Positions 1-9,261 of a stretch of 64,000 nucleotides of DNA are shown here, one piece after another. The DNA lies in contig CANGHK010000008.1 in assembly GCA_947453625.1 (NCBI GenBank), forward strand, positions 51,035 to 115,034, read 5' to 3'. Each line of letters starts with the position of its first letter. Within the stretch, counting starts at the first letter, position 1. The notes under the pieces are model-generated. The model did no database searches. It was not told the origin of the DNA and saw nothing but the letters and a program-made list of their open reading frames with translations. Both the position numbers and the translations under genes were made by a program. The stretch comes from Burkholderiales bacterium (lineage in GTDB: Bacteria; Pseudomonadota; Gammaproteobacteria; Burkholderiales; Burkholderiaceae_C).

Positions 1-202
1 TGCACCTGCTGGATCGCGACGGTATGCTGGGTCACGGACCTGTCCGGAAAGTAAAGCCACTGATGGTGCCATGCCTGCGAACCTTACGATGCGCGGGCCG
101 ATGGCGAGTCCGGTCAGCGGCGGTTCCGGGCCGCTTCTCAGCGCCCTGAACGGCCGAAATCGGCCTGACCAACGGCCTTCCAACAGCGCTTCGCCCCAGA
201 CC
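1..202. other. Window edge and leader upstream of the first gene
   Basis: No complete gene is visible here. Read on the minus strand, a GTG at about position 35 opens a short frame (MTQHTVAIQQV...) that runs off the window edge. It could be the start of a divergent gene, but 11 codons are too few to judge. The rest is the leader of the downstream lipoprotein gene. An in-frame ATG at 71 exists but would place 44 low-complexity residues before a clear signal peptide, so it was not used as a start. Confidence 0.3.
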
Positions 203-1699
203 ATGCCCGCCGCCGTTCGCTGCCTGATCCTGCTCCTGACCCTGGCGGCGGGGCTGGGCCTGGGCGCCTGCGGCGGTGGCACTGGCGGTAGCGCGGCGGC
301 GGTGATCGGCACGGCCGGCAGCGACAGCGGCGCCGCACTGTCGCCCGGCCCTGCGCTGGAAAGCCCGTCCGCAGCGGTGACCGCGTCCGCACCCACAACC
401 GCACCCACGCCAGTGCCCAGTCTGCTGCCGGCGCTGCAGGCCCCGCCGCTGCCGCGCGCCAGCCTCACCGCCGACGATCTGGCGGTGCTGATCGCCGAAG
501 GCGACCCGCTCAGCGAGGCCATCGGCCTGGCCTACCAGCGCGCCCGCGCCATCCCCGAAGCCAACCTGCTGCGGCTGCGGGTGCCGGCCGGCAGCGACGT
601 GATCAGCGCCGAGGCCTTCGCGGTGCTCAAGGCCACGATCGACGCCAGGCTGCCGGCCAGCGCCCAGGCCACGCTGGTGACCTGGACCCAGCCCTCGCGC
701 GTCCAGGGCAGTTGCAGCATGGGCATCACCAGCGCGTTGGCGCTGGGCTACAGTGCCAGCCGTTGCGGCAGTTGCAGCCGCACCGAAGCGTCGGCCTACT
801 ATGACAGCGACAGCACCCGGCCCGCCACCGAGTTGCAGATCCGCCCCTCGATGATGCTGGGCGCGGCCACGCTGGAGGCGGCGCAGGCCTTGATAGCGCG
901 CGGCTTGGCGGCCGACGGCAGCCAGCCCGCGGGCACCGGCTACCTGATGCGCACCAGCGACGCCGCGCGCAGCGTGCGCTACACGGACTACCTCGCGCTG
1001 CCCGCGGCCTGGACCACCGCGCCCGCGCTGGCGCTGCGCTATGTGGACGCCAGCGCCAGCAGCAGCGCCGGACTCGACAGCCAGTACCTCAGCAACCAGA
1101 GCGACGTGCTGTTCTACTTCACCGGCCAGTCCCGGGTGCCGCAGTTGGCGAGCAACCGCTTCCTGCCCGGTGCGGCGGCCGACCACCTGACCTCCTTCGG
1201 CGGCCTGCTGCCGGGCGGCAATGGCCAGATGCCAGCCACCGACTGGCTGGCCGCCGGCGCCACCGCCAGCTACGGCACGGTCGAAGAGCCCTGCAATTTC
1301 CCGGAGAAGTTCTCCCGCGCCTCGGTGCTGGTCGAGCATTACCTGCGTGGCGCGACGCTGATCGAGGCCTACTGGAAATCGGTGGCCCGGCCAGGCCAGG
1401 GCCTGTTCGTCGGCGATCCGCTTGCCCGGCCCTGGAACCAGGCGCCGAGCGCGGCGATCGAAGGCCGCGAGCTGGTGATGCGAACCCGGTCGCTGCGGCG
1501 CGGCGGCGCCTACCGGGTCGAGTGGCGGGCCGCCGGCAGCAGCACCTGGATGATTCTGGCCAGCCTGAGCGCCGGCCAGCCGCGGCCAGTCACCTGGCGC
1601 GTGCCGCTGCCGGCCAACACCGCCGGCAGCCTGCTGCGCTGGATCGGCCCCTGCCCGACACAGACAGGCCAAAGCTGCGTGCTCAGCGTGTCGTCGTGA
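203..1699 (+). CDS. TIGR03790-like lipoprotein
   Basis: Probable lipoprotein of 498 residues, function unknown. From the ATG at 203 it begins with a hydrophobic signal segment ending in a lipobox (LGAC, about residues 19-22), followed by a Gly/Ala/Pro-rich linker of about 70 residues. The globular part contains 'ARAIPEANLLRLRVP' and 'SCSMGITSALALGYSASRC', which resemble the TIGR03790 family of uncharacterised exported proteins. Several Cys residues (around SCSM, RCGSCSR and the C-terminal CPTQTGQSC) could form disulfides in the periplasm. An upstream in-frame ATG at 71 is less likely because it would bury the signal peptide. The stop codon abuts the stop of the convergent MBL gene with no room for a terminator. 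The family call rests on remembered motif resemblance. Confidence 0.65.
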   Translation: MPAAVRCLILLLTLAAGLGLGACGGGTGGSAAAVIGTAGSDSGAALSPGPALESPSAAVTASAPTTAPTPVPSLLPALQAPPLPRASLTADDLAVLIAEGDPLSEAIGLAYQRARAIPEANLLRLRVPAGSDVISAEAFAVLKATIDARLPASAQATLVTWTQPSRVQGSCSMGITSALALGYSASRCGSCSRTEASAYYDSDSTRPATELQIRPSMMLGAATLEAAQALIARGLAADGSQPAGTGYLMRTSDAARSVRYTDYLALPAAWTTAPALALRYVDASASSSAGLDSQYLSNQSDVLFYFTGQSRVPQLASNRFLPGAAADHLTSFGGLLPGGNGQMPATDWLAAGATASYGTVEEPCNFPEKFSRASVLVEHYLRGATLIEAYWKSVARPGQGLFVGDPLARPWNQAPSAAIEGRELVMRTRSLRRGGAYRVEWRAAGSSTWMILASLSAGQPRPVTWRVPLPANTAGSLLRWIGPCPTQTGQSCVLSVSS

Positions 1700-2830
1700 T
1701 CAGGCCACCATCCGGTAGCGCCGCACACCGTCAGGTCCGGTCTCGAAACTGGCCTCACCGCGTGCCAGCAGGTGGTTGATGTGGGCCAGGCTCTCGCCGG
1801 TGGCCATGCCCAGCAACTCACCCTTGCTGTCGATGGGCCGGGCGAACAGCGCGCCAAAGACATCGATCGCGCGCTTCGGGCTGTCGGCCAGACTGCGGCG
1901 CAGGCGGATCAAGCCTTTTTCGTGGCCGCCGGCCAGCCGGTCGAGACGCGCGTGCAGACCGCGGAAGGGATCGCCATGGGCGGGCAGCACCAGCAACCCA
2001 TCGCCCAGCGTGGCGCGCAGGTGCTCGATCGAGGCAATCCAGTCGGCCAGCGGATCGGCGTCGGGTTCGGTCGGAAACACGCTGACGTTGGACGAGATGC
2101 GCGGCAACACCTGGTCGCCCGAGATCATCACGCCCAGATCGTCGCAGACCAGGCAGGCATGCTCGGGCGAATGGCCACGGCCGACGATCACGCGCCAGCC
2201 ATGGGCGCCGATCGCGAAGCGCTCGCCGTCGACCAGCCTGCGAAAGCTGTCGGGCAGCGCGTGCAGGTACTTGCCGAAGCCACCGAAGCGCGCCCGATAG
2301 ATGTCGATCGCCTCCTCGGGCCAGCCAGCCTGCTGGTAGAAGCGGATCGCGTCGTCGGGCGCCTCGCGGCCGGTGTCGGCAGTCAGCGTCCGGCAGGTCA
2401 GGTACTCGAGCCGGGTCATCCACAGCCGGCACTGGAACTTGCGTGTCAGCCAGCCCGCCATGCCGACATGGTCGGGGTGCATGTGGGTGCACAGGATGCG
2501 GGTGATGCGCGCGCCCTGGGGCGTGGCTGCCAACGGGCCGTCGGCGGCGATCAGCTGGCGCCAGGCGGCCAGCACCTCGGCCGTCTTGGTGCCGGTGTCG
2601 ACGATGGCCCAGCCCGGCCCCTGCGCGTCCTCGTCGGCCACTGCCCAGAGGTTGATGTGGTTGAGCGCGAACGGCAGCGGCATGCGCAGCCACAGCACGC
2701 CGGGCGCCACTTCCTGCACCATGCCGGGCGCGGGAGGCGCGCCGCAAGGGTATTGCAGCGCGTAAGGCACATCGGGCTGGGCATCTGCCGCCGTGTCGGG
2801 GCGGCCGTCGGAGGTGGGGGTTTCGGACAT
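1700..2830 (-). CDS. MBL-fold metallo-hydrolase
   Basis: Metallo-beta-lactamase fold hydrolase, 376 aa. The zinc-binding motif THMHPDH lies at about residues 115-121. Further ligands are expected at 'GHSPEHACL', 'SGDQVLPR' and 'PAHGDPF', in the order normal for the fold. The C-terminal third resembles MBL proteins with an added winged-helix region (LACTB2-like), often described as thioesterases or ribonucleases. The start at 2830 gives MSETPTSDG; an earlier in-frame start at 2905 would add a compositionally odd tail. The substrate cannot be read from sequence; a role in thioester or lactone hydrolysis is only an inference. It is convergent with the TIGR03790-like gene, the two stop codons being adjacent. 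Confidence 0.8.
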   Translation of the reverse strand: MSETPTSDGRPDTAADAQPDVPYALQYPCGAPPAPGMVQEVAPGVLWLRMPLPFALNHINLWAVADEDAQGPGWAIVDTGTKTAEVLAAWRQLIAADGPLAATPQGARITRILCTHMHPDHVGMAGWLTRKFQCRLWMTRLEYLTCRTLTADTGREAPDDAIRFYQQAGWPEEAIDIYRARFGGFGKYLHALPDSFRRLVDGERFAIGAHGWRVIVGRGHSPEHACLVCDDLGVMISGDQVLPRISSNVSVFPTEPDADPLADWIASIEHLRATLGDGLLVLPAHGDPFRGLHARLDRLAGGHEKGLIRLRRSLADSPKRAIDVFGALFARPIDSKGELLGMATGESLAHINHLLARGEASFETGPDGVRRYRMVA

Positions 2831-2923
2831 GCGTCGATTGTGCCCGCGCGGCCCGGTGCCGGCTGTCACCTGCGCGGGGCGGCGGCCCGCAGCGCCGCAG
2901 GACAACCCCGAGCACTCAGCCTC

Positions 2924-4207
2924 TCAGGGCCCGAGCCAGCCCAGCAGGCGCCGGTAGACCGCGGGGTCGCTGAGCAGGTCGAGGTGGTGGATGCCGTGGC
3001 CCACCCAGGTGTGGTCCTGGGCCAGGCCCAGGTCCAGCGCCGTGCGCCGGTGGTGGCCCAGTGCGCTGTCGACCGTCACCAGGCCGTCGCCCAGCATGGA
3101 GCCCGCACTGCCGGGCTCGCCCGCGGTGCTGGCGATGGCGTAGCAATCCACGCCCGCCGGCAAGGGAGTTGGCACGCGCCGGTCGCGGTGGTCGAAGCGG
3201 CTGGCCCCCTGCCAGTCGGCGTCGAGCAGGTTGCCGTGGCGCAAGTCGGTGATGCCCTCGCTGCGCAGCCGCGACAGCCGGGTGAACGGCGCCACGTAAG
3301 GGCTCAGGTCCATCACCCGGTGCAGCCAGTTGCCTGCGCGCTCGAGCGGCGCGCCGTGGTGCGGCGTGCCCAGGAACACCAGCTTGCGCAGGCGTTCTGG
3401 CCAGGTCTGGCCGCTGTCCTTGGCCTGCTGGATCGCGCTGCGCGCCACCAGACCGCCCATGCTGTGGCCGATGATGATCAACTCGTCCAGCGGCACCGGC
3501 CAGTCGCGCACCAGTTGCTCCAGCAGGTCGGCCAGCGCCCGGCCGTTGACCGAGACATGCAAGCCGGAGTTGTACCAGGCGTAGACCGGCGCCGCCTCCA
3601 GCGACTTGGCCAGCAACTCGCCGTGGTCGTGGCCGTTGCGGCGCCAGCCGAGGTCGCTCAAGCAAAGGCCGTGCACCAGCAGCAGCACGCGCCGCGGCGC
3701 CGTCGTCCCCAGCGCGGCAGGGTCCAGCAGCTGGCCGCCCCGGCGCAACTGCATGGTGATCGCCAGCGGGTTGGCGCTGCGCAGCAGGTGGTCGCCCAGC
3801 ACGCCGTTCAACGCGGCGACCAGCGCATCGCGCCGCGGCGTGGCCTGGCCCGCCGCCGAACCCGCGCCCAGCACGCCGTCGAAGGGCGCCAGCAAGCCGT
3901 CCAGCCCGTCGCCGATCAGCCGGGTGCTGCCCTGGATGCTCCGGTAGACCAGGCCGGTGATGCCTCGGCTGCGCGGCAGGCCGTCGGTGTCGTGGGCGCT
4001 GGCCGCCTGCAGCGGATCGGACGGCGGGCCACGCCAGCGCAGCGGCGGCGCCAGGCGCTGGATCTGGCCATGCAGCGCTTCGACCAGGCCGGTGATATGC
4101 CGCGTACCGTCGACGACCAGACGCAGGCCGGCACGGGCGTCGGCCATAGGCCCGCCCGCCGGCTGGCCGCCCTTGCCCGTTCCGGGCCGATCGTGGGGCT
4201 TGCTCAT
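2924..4207 (-). CDS. Alpha/beta hydrolase (PGAP1-like lipase/esterase)
   Basis: Serine hydrolase of 427 aa. The nucleophile elbow GHSMGG lies near residue 249, and an oxyanion-type HG segment (LLLVHGLCLSDLGW) near residue 178. 'LVFLGTPHHGAPLERAGNW' is the TPHHG block typical of PGAP1-like and Lactobacillus-type esterases. The likely catalytic His is in the C-terminal HTWVGHGIHHL segment. The N-terminal ~170 residues are a family-specific extension with no signal peptide, so the enzyme is probably cytoplasmic. The start at 4207 is set by a strong Shine-Dalgarno (AAGGAG, 9 nt upstream); the in-frame alternative 39 nt earlier lacks one. The substrate is unknown. Confidence 0.8.
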   Translation of the reverse strand: MSKPHDRPGTGKGGQPAGGPMADARAGLRLVVDGTRHITGLVEALHGQIQRLAPPLRWRGPPSDPLQAASAHDTDGLPRSRGITGLVYRSIQGSTRLIGDGLDGLLAPFDGVLGAGSAAGQATPRRDALVAALNGVLGDHLLRSANPLAITMQLRRGGQLLDPAALGTTAPRRVLLLVHGLCLSDLGWRRNGHDHGELLAKSLEAAPVYAWYNSGLHVSVNGRALADLLEQLVRDWPVPLDELIIIGHSMGGLVARSAIQQAKDSGQTWPERLRKLVFLGTPHHGAPLERAGNWLHRVMDLSPYVAPFTRLSRLRSEGITDLRHGNLLDADWQGASRFDHRDRRVPTPLPAGVDCYAIASTAGEPGSAGSMLGDGLVTVDSALGHHRRTALDLGLAQDHTWVGHGIHHLDLLSDPAVYRRLLGWLGP

Positions 4208-4440
4208 GTTGCTGCGCTCCTTGGCGTCGCTTGGCACCCGGGCCACCGGAGGGCGCCCCGTACGGACCAGCGAACCGCCATTGGAGACACAGTGGTCAGG
4301 CGTCGGTTCTGCGTCAGATCAAGCCCTGACCCGGCGTCAGCGTTCTGTTGCGGCCTGGCTGCGCCGCATCAAGCCGGACAGTGCCTAACGCACAAAGTCA
4401 TGCGTCAACCGTCGGCCTCAAGGGCTCTGCCCTGCCTGAC

Positions 4441-5358
4441 CTAGCGCCAGCGCTCGGCCCGCTCGGCAGCCCGCGCAGCCGGACTGTCGCCCAGCACGGT
4501 GAGCGCGCGCGAGCCGGCAAACAGGTCGCGCGGCTTGAGCCCGTAGACATGCCGGATCGAGTGGCTGAAATGGGTCGAATCAGGGTAGCCGGCGTCCAGT
4601 GCCACATGCACCAGGGTGGTCTCCCGAGTGACATGGTGCAGCAGGCTGCGCGCCCGTTTCCAGGTCCGCAGGCTGCGGAACGGCGTGCCCACTTCATCCT
4701 TGAACAAGTGCAAAAAGCGCGAAAACGACAAACCCACGGCATCGGCACAGTCCTGCGCGGTGGTCACGCGCGAGGGCTCGTTGCGCATCTCCTCGAGCAC
4801 CCGGGCGATTCGGCTGTCGAGCTGGCGCGAGGCCAGGCGCTCGCCAAAAAAGCATTCGTCGAAGCTGCTGGTCTGCAGCGTTATCTCGCGGCCGTGGGTG
4901 CGCAACCAGGCGTGGGCACGGCGCACCCGCCGCAGCATCTGACCGGCCTCGGGCAGGTCGGCTGGCACGGCGCCGACGAAATCGCGCATGAACGCCGGCA
5001 AGGCGGCCGCGTCGACGGTTTCAGGCTCGACCGTGATGCTGCAGATCAGCCGCCCATGGCAGGCCACCCGGTGCGGCGTGTAGGGCGGCACCACCGCCAG
5101 ATCGGTGCTTTGCCAGGCGGCGTCCTCGGCCGTAGCACCCGACGCGGCGTCGCCCACGACGATGCGCACAGGTTCGCCCAGCGACACATAGACCAGCCAG
5201 CCGCCCATCGTGCGCACGCTCACTTCGCCCAGCAGGCCGGCGTAGAAGACCCGGTCGTTGTTCAGCCACATCACCCGGTTGCGCTTGTCGGTCAAGGGCA
5301 GGTGGATGCCGTCGGTCTGGGCAAAGGGCTGGGGTGAAGCTAGGGTGGTGCTGGCCAT
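4441..5358 (-). CDS. AraC-family transcriptional regulator
   Basis: DNA-binding regulator, 305 aa. The N-terminal ~170 residues form a cupin-like effector domain ('DLAVVPPYTPHRVACHGRL' looks like a cupin strand pair). The C-terminal ~100 residues carry two helix-turn-helix units, with the usual second-HTH signature around 'ALDAGYPDSTHFSHSIRHVYG'. It is transcribed divergently from tcuA across 188 bp, so it is the obvious candidate regulator of tcuAB and the Bug gene. In Salmonella the tricarballylate genes are controlled by the LysR-type TcuR, so an AraC-type protein here is a difference. The effector is unknown; a tricarboxylate is inferred from the neighbours only. Confidence 0.85.
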   Translation of the reverse strand: MASTTLASPQPFAQTDGIHLPLTDKRNRVMWLNNDRVFYAGLLGEVSVRTMGGWLVYVSLGEPVRIVVGDAASGATAEDAAWQSTDLAVVPPYTPHRVACHGRLICSITVEPETVDAAALPAFMRDFVGAVPADLPEAGQMLRRVRRAHAWLRTHGREITLQTSSFDECFFGERLASRQLDSRIARVLEEMRNEPSRVTTAQDCADAVGLSFSRFLHLFKDEVGTPFRSLRTWKRARSLLHHVTRETTLVHVALDAGYPDSTHFSHSIRHVYGLKPRDLFAGSRALTVLGDSPAARAAERAERWR

Positions 5359-5546
5359 GCGGCGGGTCTCCTGCGCCCGCCCATGCGGGCCGGCATGGAC
5401 GCCACGCTATCGCAACTGCGGCGCGCTCGCCAGCGGGTAAGCGGCAATGCGACCTGTCGCCTGCGCGACCCTGCGCCAGCACCAGCCAGCGATTGCAAGC
5501 CGGCCGACTGCCTACACTCACGCTCCGGGATCAAGGAGTCGGGCTT
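5359..5546. promoter_or_regulatory. Divergent control region between araC-type gene and tcuA
   Basis: 188 bp separate the two divergent starts. A possible -10 for tcuA is TACACT at 5513-5518 (4 of 6 matches to TATAAT); no convincing -35 is present at 16-18 nt, which fits an activator-dependent promoter. The tcuA ribosome binding site AAGGAG lies at 5533-5538. The half-palindromic CATGCGGGCCGGCATG near 5380-5396 could be a regulator site, but nothing here proves it. Confidence 0.35.
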
Positions 5547-6962
5547 GTGGTGGATGTGCTGGTGATCGGCGGCGGCAACGCCGCCTTGTGTGCGGCGCTG
5601 ATGGCGCGCGAGGCAGGCGCCAGCGTGCTGATGCTGGAGGCCGCGCCGCTGGCCTGGCGCGGCGGCAACTCGCAGCACACCCGCAACCTGCGCTGCATGC
5701 ACGACGCGCCGCAGGACGTGCTGGCCGAGGCCTACCCGGAGGAGGAGTTCTGGCAAGACCTGCTCAAGGTCACCGGCGGCAAGACCGACGAGGCGCTGGC
5801 CCGGCTGACGGTACGCGCGTCGGCCACCTGCCGGCCCTGGATGCGCCGCCACGGCGTGCATTTCCAGCCGCCGCTGTCGGGCGCGCTGCATGTGGCGCGC
5901 ACCAACGCCTTCTTCATGGGCGGCGGCAAGGCGCTGGTCAATGCCTACTACCGCAGCGCCCAAGCGCTGGGGGTGCGGGTGCGCTACGACACCCCGGTCG
6001 ACCGCATCGAGCTCGACGGCGACCGCTTCGTCGCCGCGCATGCCGGCGGCGAACGCTTCACGGCCCGGGCCTGCGTGCTGGCCGCGGGCGGCTTCGAGTC
6101 GAACCGCGAATGGCTGCGCGAGGCCTGGGGCCAGAACGCGCGCGGCGAATGGCCGGCCGACAATTTCCTGATCCGCGGCACGCGCTTCAACACCGGGGTG
6201 CTGCTCAAGCAGATGATCGCTGCCGGGGCCGATGCCATCGGCGACGCCACCCAGGCCCACATGGTGGCGATAGACGCCCGCGCCCCGCTCTACGACGGCG
6301 GCATCTGCACGAGGCTCGACTCGGTCTCGCTGGGCGTGATGGTCAACCGCGAGGCCGAACGCTTCTACGACGAGGGCGAGGACTTCTGGCCTAAACGCTA
6401 CGCGATCTGGGGCCGGTTGGTGGCGCAGCAGCCGGGCCAGATCGGCTACTCCATCATCGACGCCAAGGCGATAGGCCGCTTCATGCCGCCGGTGTTCGAG
6501 GGCACGCAGGCCGACAGCCTGGCCGAACTGGCGCAGCGGCTGGGTCTCGATGTCGAACGCTTCGTGCAGACACTGGCGGCCTACAACGCGGCCTGCCGGG
6601 TCGGCAGCTTCGACCACACCCGGCTCGACGACTGCCACACCGCGGGCCTGCTGCCGGCCAAGACGCATTGGGCGCTGCCGATAGACACCCCGCCCTTCCA
6701 CGGCTACGCGCTGCGGCCCGGCGTCACCTTCACCTACCTGGGGCTGAAAGTGGACGCCAGCGCGGCGGTGCACTTCGGCGGCCGGCCCAGCGCCAACCTG
6801 TTCGTCGCCGGCGAGATGATGGCCGGCAACGTGCTGGGCCAGGGCTATACCGCCGGCGTGGGCATGTCGATAGGCACGGCCTTCGGGCGCATCGCCGGCA
6901 CAGTCGCGGCACGGGCCGCCCAATCCCAGACCAGCAAAGGAGGTCAGCATGCGGCGGCTTGA
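5547..6962 (+). CDS. tcuA: FAD-dependent tricarballylate dehydrogenase TcuA
   Basis: Flavoprotein of 471 aa, close to the usual TcuA length of about 467. It oxidises tricarballylate to cis-aconitate using bound FAD. The N-terminal dinucleotide-binding motif is [15 protein letters not shown] followed by LEAAP, and '[15 protein letters not shown]' is characteristic of TcuA/fumarate-reductase-type flavoproteins. The C-terminal FAD loop is '[20 protein letters not shown]'. The start is a GTG at 5547, chosen because AAGGAG lies 8 nt upstream and the Rossmann strand begins immediately; upstream in-frame ATGs would overlap the divergent regulator. The gene overlaps tcuB by 14 nt, which carries its own AAAGGAGG site. 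Confidence 0.88.
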   Translation: MVDVLVIGGGNAALCAALMAREAGASVLMLEAAPLAWRGGNSQHTRNLRCMHDAPQDVLAEAYPEEEFWQDLLKVTGGKTDEALARLTVRASATCRPWMRRHGVHFQPPLSGALHVARTNAFFMGGGKALVNAYYRSAQALGVRVRYDTPVDRIELDGDRFVAAHAGGERFTARACVLAAGGFESNREWLREAWGQNARGEWPADNFLIRGTRFNTGVLLKQMIAAGADAIGDATQAHMVAIDARAPLYDGGICTRLDSVSLGVMVNREAERFYDEGEDFWPKRYAIWGRLVAQQPGQIGYSIIDAKAIGRFMPPVFEGTQADSLAELAQRLGLDVERFVQTLAAYNAACRVGSFDHTRLDDCHTAGLLPAKTHWALPIDTPPFHGYALRPGVTFTYLGLKVDASAAVHFGGRPSANLFVAGEMMAGNVLGQGYTAGVGMSIGTAFGRIAGTVAARAAQSQTSKGGQHAAA

Positions 6963-8199
6963 GGAACTGGCCCGCGAGGCAGTGGCGCTGGCGGAGCCCT
7001 CGGCCGGCGGCGCGGCCGCATCCGCAGTCCGGCGCGTGATCCCGATACGCGATGGCCGCCCCACCGGCAACACCGGCAACACCGGCAAGCCCCGTGCCGC
7101 CAGCGCCGACGAAGCCGAGGTGGCCCGGGTGCTGCAGATCTGCAACGCCTGCCGCTACTGCGAGGGCTTTTGCGCGGTGTTTCCGGCGATGACAAGGCGC
7201 CTGGTGTTCAGCCCCGCGGACAGCCATTTCCTGGCCAACCTGTGCCACAACTGCGGTGCCTGCCTGCATGCCTGCCAGTACGCCAGCCCACATGAATTCG
7301 CCGTCAACGTGCCGCAGGCGATGGCCAGGGTGCGCGGCCAGACCTATGTCGACCATGCCTGGCCGCCGGCGCTGGGCAGGCTCTACCAACGCAACGGCCT
7401 GACGCTGGCGCTGGCGCTGGCCGCCGGGCTGGCGCTGTTCCTGGCGCTGGCAGCGGTGCGCCAAGGCACGCTGTGGCAGGCGCCGGGGCCCGCCGGCTTC
7501 TATGCCGTCTTCCCGCATGGGCTGATGGTGGCGCTGTTCGCGCCGGTGTTCGGCTGGGCCGTGCTGGCACTCGGCCTGGGCCTGCGCGGCTTCTGGAGCG
7601 ACTCCCCACCCGGCGCGGCCACGCCCGCCGCAGTGGCCGAAGCCGGCCACAGGGCGCTGGCGCTGACCTACCTGGGCGGCGGCCATGGCGAGGGCTGCAA
7701 CAACGCCGACGACGCCTTCACGCTGTGGCGGCGGCGCTTTCACCACCTCACCTTTTACGGCTTCGGGCTGTGCTTTGCCGCCACCAGTGTGGCCACGCTC
7801 TACCACTACGCGCTGGGCTGGGACGCGCCCTACCCGGCCACCAGCCTGCCCAAGCTGCTGGGGGTGGCGGGCGGCCTGAGCCTGGTGCTGGGCGCGGTCG
7901 GCCTGGGCTGGCTGAACCTGGCGCGCGACCCGCGCCAGGGCGAGCCCGCGCAGCGGCCCATGGACCGGGGCTTCATCGCCCTGCTGCTGCTCAGCGCGGC
8001 CAGCGGCCTGGGCCTGTGGCTGGCCCACGCCACGCCGGCGATGGCCTCGCTGCTGTGCCTGCACCTGGGCGCGGTGATGGCCTTGTTCGCCACCGCGCCC
8101 TACGGCAAGTTCGCCCATGGCGGTTACCGCGTTGCCGCGCTGCTCAAATGGTCTATCGAAAAACGCCAACCCAGCCGACTCAAGCTGGCCGACGACTGA
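6949..8199 (+). CDS. tcuB: Tricarballylate utilisation Fe-S membrane protein TcuB
   Basis: 416 aa electron carrier that re-oxidises the TcuA flavin and passes electrons to the respiratory chain. Two 4Fe-4S ligand sets are visible: C65-x2-C68-x2-C71-x3-C75 ([11 protein letters not shown]) and C99-x2-C102-x2-C105-x3-C109 ([11 protein letters not shown]). The C-terminal two thirds hold about six hydrophobic helices with His residues suited to haem b (e.g. '[15 protein letters not shown]'). The N-terminal ~55 residues are low complexity and include a perfect 9-bp repeat coding for TGN-TGN-TGK. It overlaps tcuA and is followed 41 bp later by a Bug gene, so the three are probably co-transcribed. 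No TcuC-type permease is present. Confidence 0.88.
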   Translation: MRRLEELAREAVALAEPSAGGAAASAVRRVIPIRDGRPTGNTGNTGKPRAASADEAEVARVLQICNACRYCEGFCAVFPAMTRRLVFSPADSHFLANLCHNCGACLHACQYASPHEFAVNVPQAMARVRGQTYVDHAWPPALGRLYQRNGLTLALALAAGLALFLALAAVRQGTLWQAPGPAGFYAVFPHGLMVALFAPVFGWAVLALGLGLRGFWSDSPPGAATPAAVAEAGHRALALTYLGGGHGEGCNNADDAFTLWRRRFHHLTFYGFGLCFAATSVATLYHYALGWDAPYPATSLPKLLGVAGGLSLVLGAVGLGWLNLARDPRQGEPAQRPMDRGFIALLLLSAASGLGLWLAHATPAMASLLCLHLGAVMALFATAPYGKFAHGGYRVAALLKWSIEKRQPSRLKLADD

Positions 8200-8240
8200 A
8201 AGCGCCCGGAACCGCCCGACGCGAGCCGAAGGAGACCCCG

Positions 8241-9215
8241 ATGAAGAAACGTCAATGGCTGCGCCGCTTGCTGGCTGCCGGCCTGGCCACCGCGCTGGCC
8301 GGCCCAACCCCAGCCCAGGACATCCCGCGCAAGACGCTGACGCTGGTGGTGGGTTTTGCCGCAGGCGGCGCGGCCGACACCGCCGCCCGCATCGTGGCCA
8401 AGAAGCTGGGCGAGAACCTGGGCCAGACGGTAGTGATCGACAACCGGGCCGGCGCCGGCGGCAACATCGCGCACCAGTTCGTCGCCAGCGCGCCGCCCGA
8501 CGGCAGCGTCATCCTGCTCGGCTCGATCGGCCCGCTGGCGATCGCGCCGCACCTGATGAAGCTGGGCTACGACCCGCAGCGCGACCTGGCGCCGCTGACG
8601 CTGGGCATGGGCTTCCCCAACCTGCTGGTGGTGCATGCCGGCGTCGGCGTCAAGACGCTGGCCGAGTACATCGCGCTGGCCAGGAAGAAGCCCGGCAGCC
8701 TGGACTTCGCGTCCACCGGCGCCGGCTCGGCCTCGCACCTGGCGGGCGAACTGCTCAACGTTCGCGCCGGCATCGAGACCGTGCACATCCCCTACAAGGG
8801 CGGCGCCCCGGCGCTGCAAGACCTGCTGGGCGGGCGGGTGGCGTCGTACTACTCGACGCCCTCGACCTCGCAGCCCTTCATCGACACCGGCAAGCTGATC
8901 GCGCTGGCCAGCACCGGGCCGACCCGGTCGGACGCGCACCCCAACCTGCCGACCATCGCCGAGTCGGGCTACCCGGGCTTCTCGGCGACCAACTGGTATG
9001 CCTTCGTCGCGCCGGGCAAGACGCCGGCGCCGCTGCTCGAGCGCTGGAACGCAGAGTTGGTCAAGGTGCTGAACGCGCCCGAGGTCCGGGCCGAGCTGAA
9101 CAAGCATGGCCTGACGCCCCAACCCGGCAGCCGCGACGAACTGGCGCGCTTCATCGCCGCCGAATCAGCCACCTGGGGCAAGGTGATACGCGAGCGCAAG
9201 ATCAGCGCGGAATGA
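8241..9215 (+). CDS. Bug-family tripartite tricarboxylate transporter substrate-binding protein
   Basis: Periplasmic binding protein of 324 aa with a signal peptide cleaved near 'LAGPTPAQD'. Family motifs are present: 'LTLVVGFAAGGAADTAARI', 'VVIDNRAGAGGNIA', 'FASTGAGSASHLAGELL', 'VHIPYKGGAPALQDLLGG' and a C-terminal 'WGKVIRERKISAE'. These proteins capture small carboxylates and usually serve TctAB-type transporters. No tctA or tctB is nearby, so it must share a distant permease or act as a sensor. Its position behind tcuAB suggests tricarballylate or citrate as ligand (inference). RBS GAAGGAG lies 7 nt before the ATG. The last codons belong to an 11-bp tandem repeat that continues past the stop. 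Confidence 0.9.
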   Translation: MKKRQWLRRLLAAGLATALAGPTPAQDIPRKTLTLVVGFAAGGAADTAARIVAKKLGENLGQTVVIDNRAGAGGNIAHQFVASAPPDGSVILLGSIGPLAIAPHLMKLGYDPQRDLAPLTLGMGFPNLLVVHAGVGVKTLAEYIALARKKPGSLDFASTGAGSASHLAGELLNVRAGIETVHIPYKGGAPALQDLLGGRVASYYSTPSTSQPFIDTGKLIALASTGPTRSDAHPNLPTIAESGYPGFSATNWYAFVAPGKTPAPLLERWNAELVKVLNAPEVRAELNKHGLTPQPGSRDELARFIAAESATWGKVIRERKISAE

Positions 9216-9245
9216 GCGCGGAATAAGCGCCGAATGAGCGCCGGG
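9202..9245 (+). repeat. 11-bp tandem repeat straddling the Bug stop codon
   Basis: Four consecutive 11-mers: TCAGCGCGGAA, TGAGCGCGGAA, TAAGCGCCGAA, TGAGCGCCGGG. The second unit starts exactly at the Bug stop codon and the first is its last four sense codons shifted by one base. Because 11 is not a multiple of 3, the successive TGA/TAA triplets fall in all three frames. Similar arrays follow the thiolase and folE genes. Confidence 0.75.
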
Positions 9246-9261
9246 CGCCGCGGCCCGGCCT

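Noticed and set aside
1..35. Possible start of a minus-strand gene (MTQHTVAIQQV...) leaving the window
   Set aside because: Only 11 codons are visible, with a weak RBS; not enough to call a gene.
1772..4444. Very long open frames on the strand opposite real genes (also 20513-24253 +, 27215-29839 +, 32-1672 -, 55778-56972 -)
   Set aside because: They mirror strong genes on the other strand, are rich in Arg/Gln/His/Pro, lack domains and RBS, and arise from high-GC third-position bias.
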